Assembly: GCF_019669985.1 (NCBI RefSeq)
Contig: NZ_AP019782.1
Coordinates: forward strand, 3,590,001 to 3,654,000
DNA from: Methylogaea oryzae
Lineage (GTDB): Bacteria; Pseudomonadota; Gammaproteobacteria; Methylococcales; Methylococcaceae
Length of the DNA stretch: 64,000 nt
Direction of reading: 5' to 3'
Shown: one piece after another, positions 26,878 through 36,550 of the stretch
How the letters are laid out: each line of letters starts with the position of its first letter
How positions within the stretch are numbered: the first letter of the stretch is position 1
Notes under the pieces: model-generated
Told to the model about the DNA's origin: nothing
Database searches by the model: none
The model's input: the letters and a program-made list of their open reading frames with translations, nothing else
Program-made: the position numbers and the translations under genes

Positions 26878-28224
26878 TTAGTGCTTCAAGCCCAACTTGG
26901 TTTCCAGATAATGGATGTTCTGGCTGCCGGCTTCGAAAGCCCCGTCGTGGAGGATGTTGAGCAACAACGGGATATTCACCTTGATGCCGTCCACCACCAT
27001 CTCCGTCAACGCCGTGCGCATGCGGGCGATGGCGCTTTCGCGCGTCTCGCCGTGGGCGATGACCTTGCCGATCATGGAGTCGTAATAGGGCGGCACGCGG
27101 TAGCCGCTGTAGATGTGGGTTTCCACGCGGATGCCGGGACCGCCGGGCATGTGGAACAGCTCGATCAAGCCGGGAGACGGCATGAACGTATCCGGGTCCT
27201 CGGCGTTGATGCGGCATTCCATGGCGTGGCCGCGCATGACGATGTCCTCTTGCGTATAGGACAGCTTCTCGCCGGCGGCGATGCGCAACTGCTCCTTGAC
27301 GATGTCCACGCCGGTGACCATTTCCGTGACCGGATGCTCCACCTGCACGCGGGTGTTCATTTCGATGAAGTAGAACTCGCCGTCCTGGTAGAGGAACTCG
27401 AAGGTGCCTGCGCCCAGATAGCCGATCTCCTTGCAGGCGTCCACGCAGCGCTGGCCCATCATGCGGCGCTGTTCCTCGGTGATGCCGGGGGCGGGGGCTT
27501 CCTCGATGACTTTCTGGTGGCGGCGCTGGGTGGAACAGTCACGCTCGCCCAGGTGGATGCAGTTGCCGTGGCTGTCGGCCAGCACCTGGAACTCGATGTG
27601 GCGCGGGTTCTCCAGGAATTTTTCCATGTACACCATGCTGTTGCCGAACGCGGCGCCGGCCTCGGCGCGGGTCATTTCGATGGCGTTCAGCAGCGCCGCT
27701 TCGGTGTGCACCACGCGCATGCCGCGCCCGCCGCCGCCGCCGGCGGCCTTGATGATGACAGGGAAGCCGATTTTGCGGCCCAGCTTGATGATTTCCTCGC
27801 CGTCGTCGCCCAGAGCGCCGTTGGAGCCGGGCAGGCAGGGAATGCCCGCTGCGCGCATGGCGTTGATGGCCGACACCTTGTCGCCCATCAGGCGGATGGT
27901 GTCCGGCTTGGGGCCGATGAAAATGAAGCCGCTCTGGATGACTTTCTCGCAAAAGTCGGCGTTTTCCGACAAAAAGCCGTAGCCGGGATGGATGGCCACA
28001 GCGTCGGTGACTTCCGCCGCGCTGATGATGGCGGGGATGTTGAGATAGCTGTCGCGCGAAGAGGCGGGGCCGATGCACACCGACTCGTCCGCCAAGCGCA
28101 CGTGTTTCAAATCCCGATCGGCTTCCGAATGAACAGCGACCGCACTGATCCCCAGTTCGCGGCAGGCGCGCAGAATGCGCAGGGCGATCTCGCCCCGATT
28201 GGCGATGACGACTTTACCGAGCAT
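26878..28224 (-). CDS. accC: Acetyl-CoA carboxylase, biotin carboxylase subunit
   Basis: 448 residues (E. coli 449). ATP-dependent carboxylation of biotin on AccB, the first half-reaction of malonyl-CoA synthesis. Motifs: [14 protein letters not shown] at the N-terminus, [14 protein letters not shown] glycine loop, [18 protein letters not shown] and [16 protein letters not shown]. Located between accB (36-nt gap) and prmA. No irregularity. Confidence 0.98.
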   Translation of the reverse strand: MLGKVVIANRGEIALRILRACRELGISAVAVHSEADRDLKHVRLADESVCIGPASSRDSYLNIPAIISAAEVTDAVAIHPGYGFLSENADFCEKVIQSGFIFIGPKPDTIRLMGDKVSAINAMRAAGIPCLPGSNGALGDDGEEIIKLGRKIGFPVIIKAAGGGGGRGMRVVHTEAALLNAIEMTRAEAGAAFGNSMVYMEKFLENPRHIEFQVLADSHGNCIHLGERDCSTQRRHQKVIEEAPAPGITEEQRRMMGQRCVDACKEIGYLGAGTFEFLYQDGEFYFIEMNTRVQVEHPVTEMVTGVDIVKEQLRIAAGEKLSYTQEDIVMRGHAMECRINAEDPDTFMPSPGLIELFHMPGGPGIRVETHIYSGYRVPPYYDSMIGKVIAHGETRESAIARMRTALTEMVVDGIKVNIPLLLNILHDGAFEAGSQNIHYLETKLGLKH

Positions 28225-28260
28225 GATGAATCGTTCCCGTGGCAGTGGATGGCAGGGCGG

Positions 28261-28707
28261 TTATTCGATGATGAACAGCGGCTGGTTGTATTCCACCGGC
28301 TGCCCGTTTTCCACCAGGATGCGCTTGACCACGCCGGACTTGTCCGACTCGATCTGGTTGAGGATCTTCATGGCCTCGATGATGCACAGCGTGTCGCCGG
28401 CCTTCACCGACTGGCCCACTTCCACGAACGGCTTGGAGTCCGGCGACGCCGCGCGATAGAACGTGCCCACCATGGGCGACTTTACCGCGTGGCCGCTGAT
28501 CGCTTCCTCGGCCGGCGCGGCGGCTGCCGCAGCGGGGGCCGCCGCCGGCTGCGGCGCGGCCATCACGGGAGCGGCCATGGCCACCGGTGCCAGTTGCGCG
28601 GAATAACGGTTGATGCGGACCGATTCCTCGCCCTCGCGGATTTCGATCTCGGCGATGTCGGATTCTTCAATCAGTTCGATCAGCTTTTTTATTTTTCTAA
28701 TGTCCAT
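28261..28707 (-). CDS. accB: Biotin carboxyl carrier protein
   Basis: 148 residues. Carries the biotin that shuttles CO2 between AccC and AccAD. The N-terminal helix is [20 protein letters not shown]. An Ala/Pro-rich hinge at about residues 45-70 leads to the C-terminal biotinyl domain with CIIEAMKI, whose Lys is the biotinylation site. The start overlaps the end of aroQ by 11 nt. Ordered aroQ-accB-accC as in many gammaproteobacteria. Confidence 0.98.
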   Translation of the reverse strand: MDIRKIKKLIELIEESDIAEIEIREGEESVRINRYSAQLAPVAMAAPVMAAPQPAAAPAAAAAAPAEEAISGHAVKSPMVGTFYRAASPDSKPFVEVGQSVKAGDTLCIIEAMKILNQIESDKSGVVKRILVENGQPVEYNQPLFIIE

Positions 28708-29155
28708 GGTGTGCTCTCTCAGTAATGCTCTTCATGGCCGCCTGCAAGGCGATTTCATATCCGAACGCGCCGAAGCCGCAAATGACGCCTAGCGCGATGT
28801 CGGACAGGTAGGAATGGCGGCGGAACGGTTCACGGGCGTGCACATTGGAAAGATGCACCTCGATGAACGGAACGCGCGTCGCCAGGAATGCGTCGCGAAT
28901 GGCGATGCTGGTATGGGTGTATGCGCCGGGATTGATGAGGATAAAGTCCACTTGATCGCGGAAGGCTTGGTGAATGCGGTCGATGAGGGCATGCTCGGCG
29001 TTGCTTTGGAAAAACGCCAGTTCGGCGCCTTGCTTCGCGCCGCAATCGGCCAAATGCCGCTCGATATCGGCCAGGGTCTGGCTGCCGTAAATACCGGGTT
29101 CACGCACCCCGAGCAGGTTCAGGTTGGGGCCGTTGATTACCAGAATGCTCGCCAT
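28697..29155 (-). CDS. aroQ: 3-dehydroquinate dehydratase, type II
   Basis: 152 residues. Third shikimate step. Starts [17 protein letters not shown]. The catalytic Tyr region is [25 protein letters not shown] binds substrate, and [16 protein letters not shown] and [16 protein letters not shown] follow. Dodecameric type II enzyme. Begins the accB-accC operon, overlapping accB by 11 nt. The 176-bp gap upstream of it is the likely promoter. Confidence 0.97.
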   Translation of the reverse strand: MASILVINGPNLNLLGVREPGIYGSQTLADIERHLADCGAKQGAELAFFQSNAEHALIDRIHQAFRDQVDFILINPGAYTHTSIAIRDAFLATRVPFIEVHLSNVHAREPFRRHSYLSDIALGVICGFGAFGYEIALQAAMKSITERAHHGH

Positions 29156-29331
29156 GCCTTACAGCCGTTCAGGTGGTTATCGTTATGTCTAATCCGCTGC
29201 GGCGCTATTTTGCCCAACGGCCGTTATCTTGTCCAGTTTGCGGGCAAAAGTAGGCAGTTTTTGGGACGTTTGCGTCGGTTTAAGGCGTAAACGCCCCGAT
29301 GCGGCTCGCGCGAGCCGCCGCCCGGCGCCGA

Positions 29332-29910
29332 TTACTTGGCGCGCGCCTCGCCCCGCTCGGCGACGAGCATCGGCGCCAAGGCCTTTTCGGCTTCTTCTTG
29401 GGTGATGGCGCCGGGGTGGCGCAGCACCGCCAGGCCGTTGCGGTCGAAAATCACCGTGTAAGGCAGCACGCCGAAGCGGTTGCCCAAGCGCTCCATGAGA
29501 GCTATGCCCTGCTCGGGCGCCAACAGGGACGGGTAGGCCAAAGGCACGGTCGCCTGGAATTGGCCGACCGCCTCGGGCTCGTCGATGGCGATGCCGACGA
29601 TTTGCAGCCCCTGGCCTCCGTACTGCTGCTGCAGGCGGTTGAGGACGGGAATCTCCTCGCGGCAGGGCTCGCACCACGTGGCCCAGAAGTTGACCAGCAC
29701 CAGCTTGCCCGGCCAGCCGTCCAACCGCTGCGGACGGCCGTCCAAATCGATCAACTCCGCCGCAGGGAGAACGACCGGCGCTTCCTGGCGCGGCGTCGCC
29801 AATCGCTGCTGGAAAAACACGCCGGCGCCGAGGGCCAGCAGCCCGGCCAAAACCGGTAAAGCCGCCGCGTGGCGGGAAAAGCGAAGCTTACGGAAAATAC
29901 CTTCGAGCAC
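29332..29910 (-). CDS. TlpA/ResA-like membrane-anchored thioredoxin
   Basis: 192 residues. One N-terminal membrane anchor (about residues 15-34, ALPVLAGLLALGAGVFF), then a periplasmic thioredoxin fold with NFWATWCEPCREEIPVLN; the CxxC is CEPC, and the cis-Pro loop is VLPYTVIFDRNG. Such proteins reduce apocytochrome cysteines or protein disulfides and take electrons from DsbD. The dsbD gene is immediately upstream (stop 3 nt before this start), which supports that electron source. Exact client unknown. Confidence 0.9.
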   Translation of the reverse strand: MLEGIFRKLRFSRHAAALPVLAGLLALGAGVFFQQRLATPRQEAPVVLPAAELIDLDGRPQRLDGWPGKLVLVNFWATWCEPCREEIPVLNRLQQQYGGQGLQIVGIAIDEPEAVGQFQATVPLAYPSLLAPEQGIALMERLGNRFGVLPYTVIFDRNGLAVLRHPGAITQEEAEKALAPMLVAERGEARAK

Positions 29911-29913
29911 GGC

Positions 29914-31779
29914 TTATAGCACCTGTTTCAGGTGTTGCAGAAAGCGCTCGGCGTCCATGTAGCCGATGACGCGAAAGGACGATCTTTCCCGCCCGTCCGC
30001 GCCGAAGAACAGGGTAGCCGGCGGGCCGATCAGGCCATAGCGCTTGAGCAGGCCGTCGGATTCGTCCGAGCTGGCCGTCACGTCCGCCTGCAACAGCACG
30101 GCATTGGCCAAAGCCTGCCGCACGCGGGGATCGGCAAAAGTGTACCGGTCCATCTCCTTGCAGGAGATGCACCAGTCGGCGTAGTAATCCAGCATCACCG
30201 GCCGGCCCTGCGCCTTGGCCTCAGCCAGCTTACGGTCCAGTTCCGCCGGGGAAGTCACTTTTTGGAAAGGCAGCGCCTGTTGGGCCGGCCCCGCCGCCTG
30301 GACGTTGCCGGGAGCCAGCACGCGCAAGGGCTGCAACGGGTCGCGGCTGTCGGAAGCGACGCCGATCAGCAACAAGATGCCGTAAGTGAGCATCATCAAG
30401 CCCAAGCCCTTCCACAAGCGGCGCCAGCCGGAAGCCTCCGCGTCCAAGTGGTCCAGCGCGCCCATGAACACCGCCGGCACGATGAGCAGCAATGCCCAGG
30501 CGGTCATGCTCAGCGCCGAGGGCAGCACCCGCTCCAGCAGCCACACGGCCACGGCCAGCAAGCCCACGCCGAACACCGCCTTGGTGGCGTGCATCCAGTG
30601 GCCGGCCTTCGGCAGCATCTTGCCGGCGGACGCGCCGATGATCAGCAACGGAATCCCCGCGCCGAAGCCCATGGAAAACAATGCGATGCCGCCCAGCACC
30701 GCATCGCCGGTCTGGCCGATGTAGATCAGCGCGCCGGCCAAGGGCGCCGCCACGCAGGGCCCGACGATGAGGGTGGAGAGAAACCCCATGACCGCGGCGC
30801 CTGCCGCCGAACCGCTTTTTTGATGGCGATTGGCGCGATCCAGGCGCGTCTGGAGGGACGAGGGCAGCTGCAATTCGTAAAAACCGAACATGGACAACGC
30901 CAAACCGACGAACACCAGGGCGAAGATCACCAGCACCCAGGTCTGCTGGAACCAATTTTGCAGATTGGCGCCGAACAATCCGGCCAGCACGCCGAACAGG
31001 GTGTAAGTAAGAGCCGAGGCCAGCACATAGATGAGGGACAGGCTGAAAGCGCGGCGGGTGGTGAGATGGTGGCCGTGGCCGACGATGAGGCCGGACAGGA
31101 TCGGAATCATGGGAAAACAGCAGGGAGTGAAGGACAGCAGCAAGCCGAAACCGAGGAAGCTGACGATGGTCAGCCACAAGGAGTCGCCGCGCAGCGCCTG
31201 GGCGACGCGATCCTGCTCCGATTGCGCGGCCGGCGCGATCGGCTTGACCGATGCCCCGACCGCCGGCAGCTCCAGCGTCAGCGCTTGTTTCATGGGCGGA
31301 TAACACACGCCCCGGTCGGCGCAGCCCTGGAAACGGGCTTTAAGGTGGACGGTGGCGGGGCCTTGCGTTTCGCGCAGCAGTGGCAAATCGAACGCCACCT
31401 GGTTGTGAAACACCTCCACTCGGCCGAAGGCCTCGTCTTCCTTGGGATCGCCATGGGGCGGCACGATCTCGCCCAGGCGCACGCCGGGGCTATCGGCCAA
31501 TTCGAACTTGAACTTTTCCCGGTACAGGTAGTAGCCGTCGGCGATGCGCCAGCTCACGGCGATGGTGTTGGCGTCCTTGACCTCCGCCAGGAATTGGAAC
31601 GCCTGCTCGGCGGGCAGCAACTCGCTTTGGCCGCCGCCGGCCAAGCCCAGATTTTTGAACGCGTCGCCCAGCTTGTTTAACGGCGCGCCGCCGGCGTCGG
31701 CGGCCGTGGCATCGAGCCCGGCGCAAACGGTTAACAGTAAGAAAATCAGGATTCGAAACGAAGACATGCGCTTACCCAT
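29914..31779 (-). CDS. dsbD: Thiol:disulfide interchange protein DsbD
   Basis: 621 residues. Moves reducing power from cytoplasmic thioredoxin to periplasmic thiol proteins. Signal peptide, then n-DsbD (ISWRIADGYYLYREKFKF-like segment and the cysteine pair in FQGCADRGVCYPP). The eight-helix core has its two redox Cys in FTPCCFPMIPILSG and LIVGPCVAAPLAGA. The C-terminal thioredoxin domain has DYYADWCISCKEMDRYTF (CISC). It overlaps the cutA end by 22-34 nt depending on the start (ATG at 31779 or 31767). Coupled downstream to a TlpA-like protein. Confidence 0.96.
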   Translation of the reverse strand: MGKRMSSFRILIFLLLTVCAGLDATAADAGGAPLNKLGDAFKNLGLAGGGQSELLPAEQAFQFLAEVKDANTIAVSWRIADGYYLYREKFKFELADSPGVRLGEIVPPHGDPKEDEAFGRVEVFHNQVAFDLPLLRETQGPATVHLKARFQGCADRGVCYPPMKQALTLELPAVGASVKPIAPAAQSEQDRVAQALRGDSLWLTIVSFLGFGLLLSFTPCCFPMIPILSGLIVGHGHHLTTRRAFSLSLIYVLASALTYTLFGVLAGLFGANLQNWFQQTWVLVIFALVFVGLALSMFGFYELQLPSSLQTRLDRANRHQKSGSAAGAAVMGFLSTLIVGPCVAAPLAGALIYIGQTGDAVLGGIALFSMGFGAGIPLLIIGASAGKMLPKAGHWMHATKAVFGVGLLAVAVWLLERVLPSALSMTAWALLLIVPAVFMGALDHLDAEASGWRRLWKGLGLMMLTYGILLLIGVASDSRDPLQPLRVLAPGNVQAAGPAQQALPFQKVTSPAELDRKLAEAKAQGRPVMLDYYADWCISCKEMDRYTFADPRVRQALANAVLLQADVTASSDESDGLLKRYGLIGPPATLFFGADGRERSSFRVIGYMDAERFLQHLKQVL

Positions 31780-32075
31780 TGCAAATAGTCGGTGGCTCCC
31801 GCCGCGATGGGCAGGGCGATGATTTCCGGCACCTCGTAAGGGTGGCGTCCCTTAATGTGCTCTTGCAGGGCCGCATAGGCCCGCTTTTCAGTTTTGATCA
31901 GCAGCAGCAGCTCGGCGCCGCGCTCGACGTTTCCCTCCCAGCGGTAAACCGACTCCACGCCGGGCAGGATATTGACGCAGGCGGCCAAACGCTCGCGCAC
32001 CAGGCTTTCGGCCAAGCCGTCGGCACTGGGCCGGTCCGGGCAGGTACAGAGCACCAGGTAGTAATCGTCGGTCAT
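31746..32075 (-). CDS. cutA: CutA1 divalent-cation tolerance protein
   Basis: 109 residues. Trimeric PII-like fold. YLVLCTCPDRPSADGLAESL, LAACVNILPGVESVYRWEG and HPYEVPEIIALPI are conserved CutA segments. Historically linked to copper tolerance; the molecular function remains uncertain. Found upstream of dsbD in many gammaproteobacteria and overlaps it here. Divergent from fxsA, with a 55-bp shared promoter gap. Confidence 0.95.
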   Translation of the reverse strand: MTDDYYLVLCTCPDRPSADGLAESLVRERLAACVNILPGVESVYRWEGNVERGAELLLLIKTEKRAYAALQEHIKGRHPYEVPEIIALPIAAGATDYLQWVSACLRFES

Positions 32076-32130
32076 GGGAGGATGCCGGGCTAGGGTATAA
32101 TCCGCCTATTCTATCCAGCGTGCCCCTGCC

Positions 32131-32571
32131 ATGAACATCTTCCGTATCGCTCTTATCGCCCTGCTGTCCGTGCCGGTGGTGGAAATATTCCTGCTGGTGC
32201 AGGCCGGCGGGCTGATCGGCGTGTTCCCCACCGTGCTGCTGGTGATCGGCACCGGCGTTTGGGGCGCCTATCTGTTCCACACCGAGGGACTGGCGACTTG
32301 GCTGCGTTTGCAAAATACCCTGGCGCGCGGCGAGCTGCCCACCATGGAACTGGTGGAGGGGCCGCTGGTGCTGGTGGGGGGCATTCTGCTGCTAACGCCG
32401 GGGTTCCTCACCGACATCGCCGGCTTGGTCTGCCTGATGCCGCAAAGCCGCCGCTGGCTGGCGAATTACGTGCTAGCGCGGGGCTGGCTGAAGGAAGCCA
32501 TGGCCGGCGCATGGCGGCCGTCGTCGAAAGGCGATGTGATCGAAGGGGAATACCGCAAGGAAGGCGATTAA
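32131..32571 (+). CDS. fxsA: FxsA-family membrane protein
   Basis: 146 residues. Inner-membrane protein with three or so helices (IALIALLSVPVVEIFLLV, VLLVIGTGVWGAYLF, LVLVGGILLLTPGFLTDIAGL). PGFLTD is characteristic. In E. coli its overexpression eases exclusion of phage T7 by the F plasmid. The cytoplasmic tail is polar. In many relatives it precedes groES-groEL; here it does not. Confidence 0.93.
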   Translation: MNIFRIALIALLSVPVVEIFLLVQAGGLIGVFPTVLLVIGTGVWGAYLFHTEGLATWLRLQNTLARGELPTMELVEGPLVLVGGILLLTPGFLTDIAGLVCLMPQSRRWLANYVLARGWLKEAMAGAWRPSSKGDVIEGEYRKEGD

Positions 32572-32576
32572 GCCCG

Positions 32577-32600
32577 CCATGGCATATCCCTATGCCATGG
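32577..32600. terminator. Perfect 10-bp stem-loop after fxsA
   Basis: CCATGGCATA, loop TCCC, TATGCCATGG, 6 nt after the fxsA stop and before the convergent small membrane gene. It lacks an immediate T-tract, so the termination role is uncertain. Confidence 0.5.
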
Positions 32601-32652
32601 ACTTGGAGCGAGACTGAACATTTTTCAGTAAAGCGCGACGGGGAAGCCGGCT

Positions 32653-32901
32653 TTATTTTTTCTCGTCCAGCGTGTTCTGCTCCAGGGCGGAATAAGCCGG
32701 GCACCAACGGACATAGGCGGAAGCCACCAGGCCGCAGCCGATGACCAACAGAAACACGTTGCCCAGGAACAGCGAAATCAACAACGCCGCGCAGCCGGCG
32801 CCGTAGCGGATCTGCTGATCGCGGCTACCGACGTTGACTTCATACTTTATCTTTTTATAGTCGAATTTCTTGATGTCGAACGACTTGAGATCGAAAGCCA
32901 T
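32653..32901 (-). CDS. DUF2892-family small membrane protein
   Basis: 82 residues. A charged N-terminal stretch (FDIKKFDYKKIKYEVNVG) is followed by the DUF2892 pattern: NVGSRDQQIRYGAG, two short membrane segments (AALLISLFLGNVFLLVIGCGLVAS without a clear loop), and RWCPAYSALEQNT. The domain is also found at the end of YgaP-type rhodaneses, but no rhodanese is attached here. Function unknown. Divergent from uvrD. Confidence 0.85.
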   Translation of the reverse strand: MAFDLKSFDIKKFDYKKIKYEVNVGSRDQQIRYGAGCAALLISLFLGNVFLLVIGCGLVASAYVRWCPAYSALEQNTLDEKK

Positions 32902-32985
32902 AATTTACTCCTCATGCTGGGTTAGCCTCCCGATTGTGCAGCCGCAGCCCCAATTGCGCAAGCCTGTTCCGATAAGATAGGGTTT

Positions 32986-35148
32986 ATGGATATTACCGAA
33001 CTCGTCGATTCCTTAAACCCCGCCCAGCGGGAAGCCGTCACCGCCCCCCAAGGCGCCGCCCTCGTTCTGGCCGGCGCGGGCAGCGGCAAGACACGCGTAC
33101 TCGTGCACCGCATCGCCTGGCTGATCCGGGTGGAAGGCGTATCGCCTCACAGCCTGCTGTCGGTGACCTTCACCAACAAAGCCGCCGGCGAAATGCGCAG
33201 CCGGGTGGAAAGCCTGCTGCAACTGCCCGCCGCCGGCCTGTGGATCGGCACGTTCCACGGTTTGGCCCATCGATTGTTGCGCCGCCACTGGCGCGAAGCC
33301 GGCTTGCCCGAAGGCTTCCAGATCCTCGATACGGACGACCAGCTGCGCCTGGTCAAGCGCCTGATGAAGTCCATGGAAATCGACGACTCCCGTTGGCCGC
33401 CCAAGCAGGCGCTGTGGTTCATCAACGCGCAAAAGGACGAAGGCCGCCGCGCCGGCCATTTGGGCGACAGCTACGATCCGTTCCAAAAACAGATGCAGCG
33501 CATCTACCAGGCTTACGAGGAAGCCTGCCAACGGGCCGGCCTGGTGGATTTCGCCGAGCTGCTGCTGCGCTGCCACGAAATCCTGCGCGACCAGCCGGAC
33601 CTCTTGGCCCACTACCGCGAGCGTTTCCGCCACGTGCTGGTGGACGAGTTCCAGGACACCAACACCATCCAGTACGCCTGGCTGCGCTTGCTCACCGAAG
33701 GCCAGAACAACCTATTCGTGGTGGGCGACGACGACCAGTCCATCTATGGCTGGCGCGGCGCCAAGGTGGAGAACATCCAGCGCTTCCAGAAAGACCACCC
33801 GCGCCACAGCCTGGTGCGGCTGGAGCAAAACTACCGCTCCACGGGCAACATCCTGGCCGCCGCCAACGCCCTCATCGCCAACAACGAAGGCCGCTTGGGC
33901 AAGACCCTGTGGACCGAGGACGGCAAGGGCGAACCCATTTCCCTCTACGCCGCCTTCAACGAGCAGGACGAAGCCTATTTCGTCATCGACCGCATCCGCC
34001 AGTGGGTGGCGGAAGGCGGCCGGCGCAGCGACGCGGCCATCCTCTACCGCTCCAACGCCCAGTCGCGCCTCTTCGAAGAACGGTTGATGATGCAGGGCAT
34101 CCCCTACCGGGTCTACGGCGGCTTGCGCTTCTTCGAGCGCGCCGAAATCAAGAACGCCCTGGCCTATTTGCGCCTGATCGCCAACCGCAGCGACGATCCC
34201 TCCTTCGAACGGGTCATCAACCTGCCGGTTCGCGGCATCGGCGAACGCACGGTGGACTTGATCCGCGACCAGGCACGTCAGGAGCAAAGCAGTTTGTGGC
34301 AGGCCGCCCAAGGCCTATGCGAACGGGGCGAACTGCCCGGCCGCGCCCGCAACGCGGTACAGGGCTTTTTGAACTTGATCGAGGAACTGGCCGCCGCCTG
34401 CCACGGCGACCGCTTGGCCGATCAAGCGCATTTCGTCATCCACCGCAGCGGCCTGATCGAGCACCATAAAAAAGAAAAGGACCAAGGCGAAACCCGGCTG
34501 GAAAACCTGGAAGAACTCATCAGCGCCTGCCGCCAGTTCGTGCCGGAAGACCCCAACCTGGCGGAACTGGACCAGTTCCTCGCCCATGCGGCGCTGGAGG
34601 CCGGCGACAACCAAGCCAACTCCGGCGACGACGCCGTGCAACTCATGACCCTGCATTCGGCCAAGGGCCTGGAATTCCCGCTGGTGTTCATGGTCGGCAT
34701 GGAAGAAGGGCTGTTTCCCAGCCAACAATCCTTCGAGGACCCGGCCCGCCTGGAGGAAGAGCGCCGTCTGGCCTACGTGGGCGTCACCCGCGCCCGCAAG
34801 CGGCTGGTGATGAGCCATGCCGAACAGCGCCGCTGGTACGGTAAAGACCTCTATCCCCACCCCTCCCGTTTCGTGCGGGAAATCCCCCCCGAGCACGTGC
34901 AGGAAGTGCGCATGGGCAGCACCAGCGCTCGCCCCCTGGCGCAACCGGCCGCGCCCGCCAACATCGCCAGGGAAACCGCCGCCAGCGCCGGCTTGAAACT
35001 GGGCCAGCGCGTCAACCACGCCAAATTCGGCGAGGGCGTGGTGCTGCAAGTGGAAGGCGACGGCGCGCAAGCCCGCGTGCAGGTGAACTTCCGCGATGCC
35101 GGCACCAAATGGTTGATGCTGGCTTACGCCAACTTGCAAACGGCGTGA
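32986..35148 (+). CDS. uvrD: DNA helicase II (UvrD)
   Basis: 720 residues, the same length as E. coli UvrD. 3'-5' superfamily 1 helicase for nucleotide excision and mismatch repair. Motif I AGAGSGKTRVL, motif Ia VTFTNKAAGEM, motif II VDEFQDTN, motif III GDDDQSIYGWRGA, motif IV LEQNYRSTGNIL, motif V LMTLHSAKGLEFPLVF and motif VI YVGVTRARKRL. The C-terminal tail ends KWLMLAYANLQ, which is UvrD-like and not Rep-like. Monocistronic. Confidence 0.96.
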   Translation: MDITELVDSLNPAQREAVTAPQGAALVLAGAGSGKTRVLVHRIAWLIRVEGVSPHSLLSVTFTNKAAGEMRSRVESLLQLPAAGLWIGTFHGLAHRLLRRHWREAGLPEGFQILDTDDQLRLVKRLMKSMEIDDSRWPPKQALWFINAQKDEGRRAGHLGDSYDPFQKQMQRIYQAYEEACQRAGLVDFAELLLRCHEILRDQPDLLAHYRERFRHVLVDEFQDTNTIQYAWLRLLTEGQNNLFVVGDDDQSIYGWRGAKVENIQRFQKDHPRHSLVRLEQNYRSTGNILAAANALIANNEGRLGKTLWTEDGKGEPISLYAAFNEQDEAYFVIDRIRQWVAEGGRRSDAAILYRSNAQSRLFEERLMMQGIPYRVYGGLRFFERAEIKNALAYLRLIANRSDDPSFERVINLPVRGIGERTVDLIRDQARQEQSSLWQAAQGLCERGELPGRARNAVQGFLNLIEELAAACHGDRLADQAHFVIHRSGLIEHHKKEKDQGETRLENLEELISACRQFVPEDPNLAELDQFLAHAALEAGDNQANSGDDAVQLMTLHSAKGLEFPLVFMVGMEEGLFPSQQSFEDPARLEEERRLAYVGVTRARKRLVMSHAEQRRWYGKDLYPHPSRFVREIPPEHVQEVRMGSTSARPLAQPAAPANIARETAASAGLKLGQRVNHAKFGEGVVLQVEGDGAQARVQVNFRDAGTKWLMLAYANLQTA

Positions 35149-35230
35149 AGGCCTGGCGCGGTTAGCGCCCCCGGGGATGATGAAATCAGCCGCAGCGGCC
35201 AGTCCGCTGAAAAACTTTGCCGCGTGATAA

Positions 35231-36532
35231 ATGAATTCGATTAGCGCCAACCAACGCTCGATCTGGAGCATGGGCCTGTTGTGGACGCTGCTGCTGGCGG
35301 CGTCCCTGTTCCTCAATATCCTGCAACAAGACCGGGAAGTGCTGCGCATCGCCCGCATTCAAGCCCAGGCCTTCATCGACAAGGACATAGAGCTACGCCT
35401 TTGGGCTTCGTCGCACGGCGGCGTGTATGTGCGCACCGGTCCGGAAACCCAGCCCAACCCCTACCTGGACGTCGCTCAGCGCGACGTCGTCACGACCGAC
35501 GGCCTCCGCCTCACCCTGATGAACCCGGCGTACATCACCCGCGAAGTGCACAGCCGCTTCACGGAGAAATACGGCGTATACGGCCACATGACCGCGCTGA
35601 AACTGAAAAATCCCGCCAATGCCCCGGACGCCTGGGAGCGAAAGGCTCTGGAAGGCTTCGACGCGGGCAATCTCAGCGATGTGTCCACGGTCTATTCCCT
35701 GGCGGGAAAGTCCTACCTGCGCTTGATGAAGCCCTTGCTGATGGAAGAATCCTGCCAGACCTGCCATGCCTGGACCCGCATTCCCGTGGGCGGCGTCCGT
35801 GGCGGCATCAACGCCTCTGTGCCCTTGGAGCCCCTGCGGGAAGGCGAGGGCACCCTCGTGCTTTACATCGGCCTTTCCCACGGCGTGATGTGGCTGATCG
35901 GCATCCTGGCGATCGGCGGCGTCTCGCGGCGCGTCAGCCGCATGCGGGTCGCGCACGATATCGCCGAGGCCCGCAACCGCGAACTGTACGAGCAAGCGAC
36001 CCACGACGCGCTCACCGGCCTGTTCAACCGCCGTTATATGGAAGAAGCGCTGACCCGCCAAATTCATCGGGCCCACCGCGTGGACGCGCCGCTGTCGCTG
36101 GTGATGATCGATATCGACCACTTCAAACGCTTCAACGACGAACACGGACACGACGCCGGGGATGAAGTGCTGCGGCAAGTCGGCCGGTCGATCAGGGAAA
36201 ACGTGAGAACCAGCGACATCGTCTGCCGTTACGGCGGCGAGGAACTGGCCGTCATCATCCCCGGCGCCGGGGCGAAGGAGGCGTTTCTGCGCATGGACAA
36301 GCTGCGTGAAGCCGTAAGCGCCGTGCCCCTGAGCAACCGGGACGGGGAAGCGCTGCCGCCGGTGACGGTTTCCATCGGCGTGGCCGAACTGGCGGAGGAC
36401 TCCGACGACTCGTCGGAGCTGCTCAAACGCGCCGACCTAGCCCTGTACCGCGCCAAAGCGGCGGGACGCAACCGGGTGGTGACGGCGGAGGAGAGCCCGC
36501 CGGAGGCGCTTGCGCAGCCGGAGCAGGCCTAG
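35231..36532 (+). CDS. Diguanylate cyclase with DUF3365 heme-type sensor
   Basis: 433 residues. A membrane helix near 12-30, then a periplasmic DUF3365 (Tll0287-like) domain at about 35-205 with CQTCH at 175-179, a potential covalent heme c site. A second helix follows at about 215-235, then GGDEF from about 255. The active site is GGEEL at 335-339, and an inhibitory RTSD I-site sits five residues upstream. It should make c-di-GMP in response to a periplasmic redox or gas signal; the signal is inference. Stands alone after uvrD. Confidence 0.9.
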   Translation: MNSISANQRSIWSMGLLWTLLLAASLFLNILQQDREVLRIARIQAQAFIDKDIELRLWASSHGGVYVRTGPETQPNPYLDVAQRDVVTTDGLRLTLMNPAYITREVHSRFTEKYGVYGHMTALKLKNPANAPDAWERKALEGFDAGNLSDVSTVYSLAGKSYLRLMKPLLMEESCQTCHAWTRIPVGGVRGGINASVPLEPLREGEGTLVLYIGLSHGVMWLIGILAIGGVSRRVSRMRVAHDIAEARNRELYEQATHDALTGLFNRRYMEEALTRQIHRAHRVDAPLSLVMIDIDHFKRFNDEHGHDAGDEVLRQVGRSIRENVRTSDIVCRYGGEELAVIIPGAGAKEAFLRMDKLREAVSAVPLSNRDGEALPPVTVSIGVAELAEDSDDSSELLKRADLALYRAKAAGRNRVVTAEESPPEALAQPEQA

Positions 36533-36550
36533 CGCCTCGCCCCAAACGGA

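Noticed and set aside
25195-28725. 1176-codon plus-strand open frame
   Set aside because: It lies opposite the zinc-ribbon, prmA, accC and accB genes, which are all clear; the His/Gly/Ala-rich translation is typical of antisense frames in high-GC DNA.
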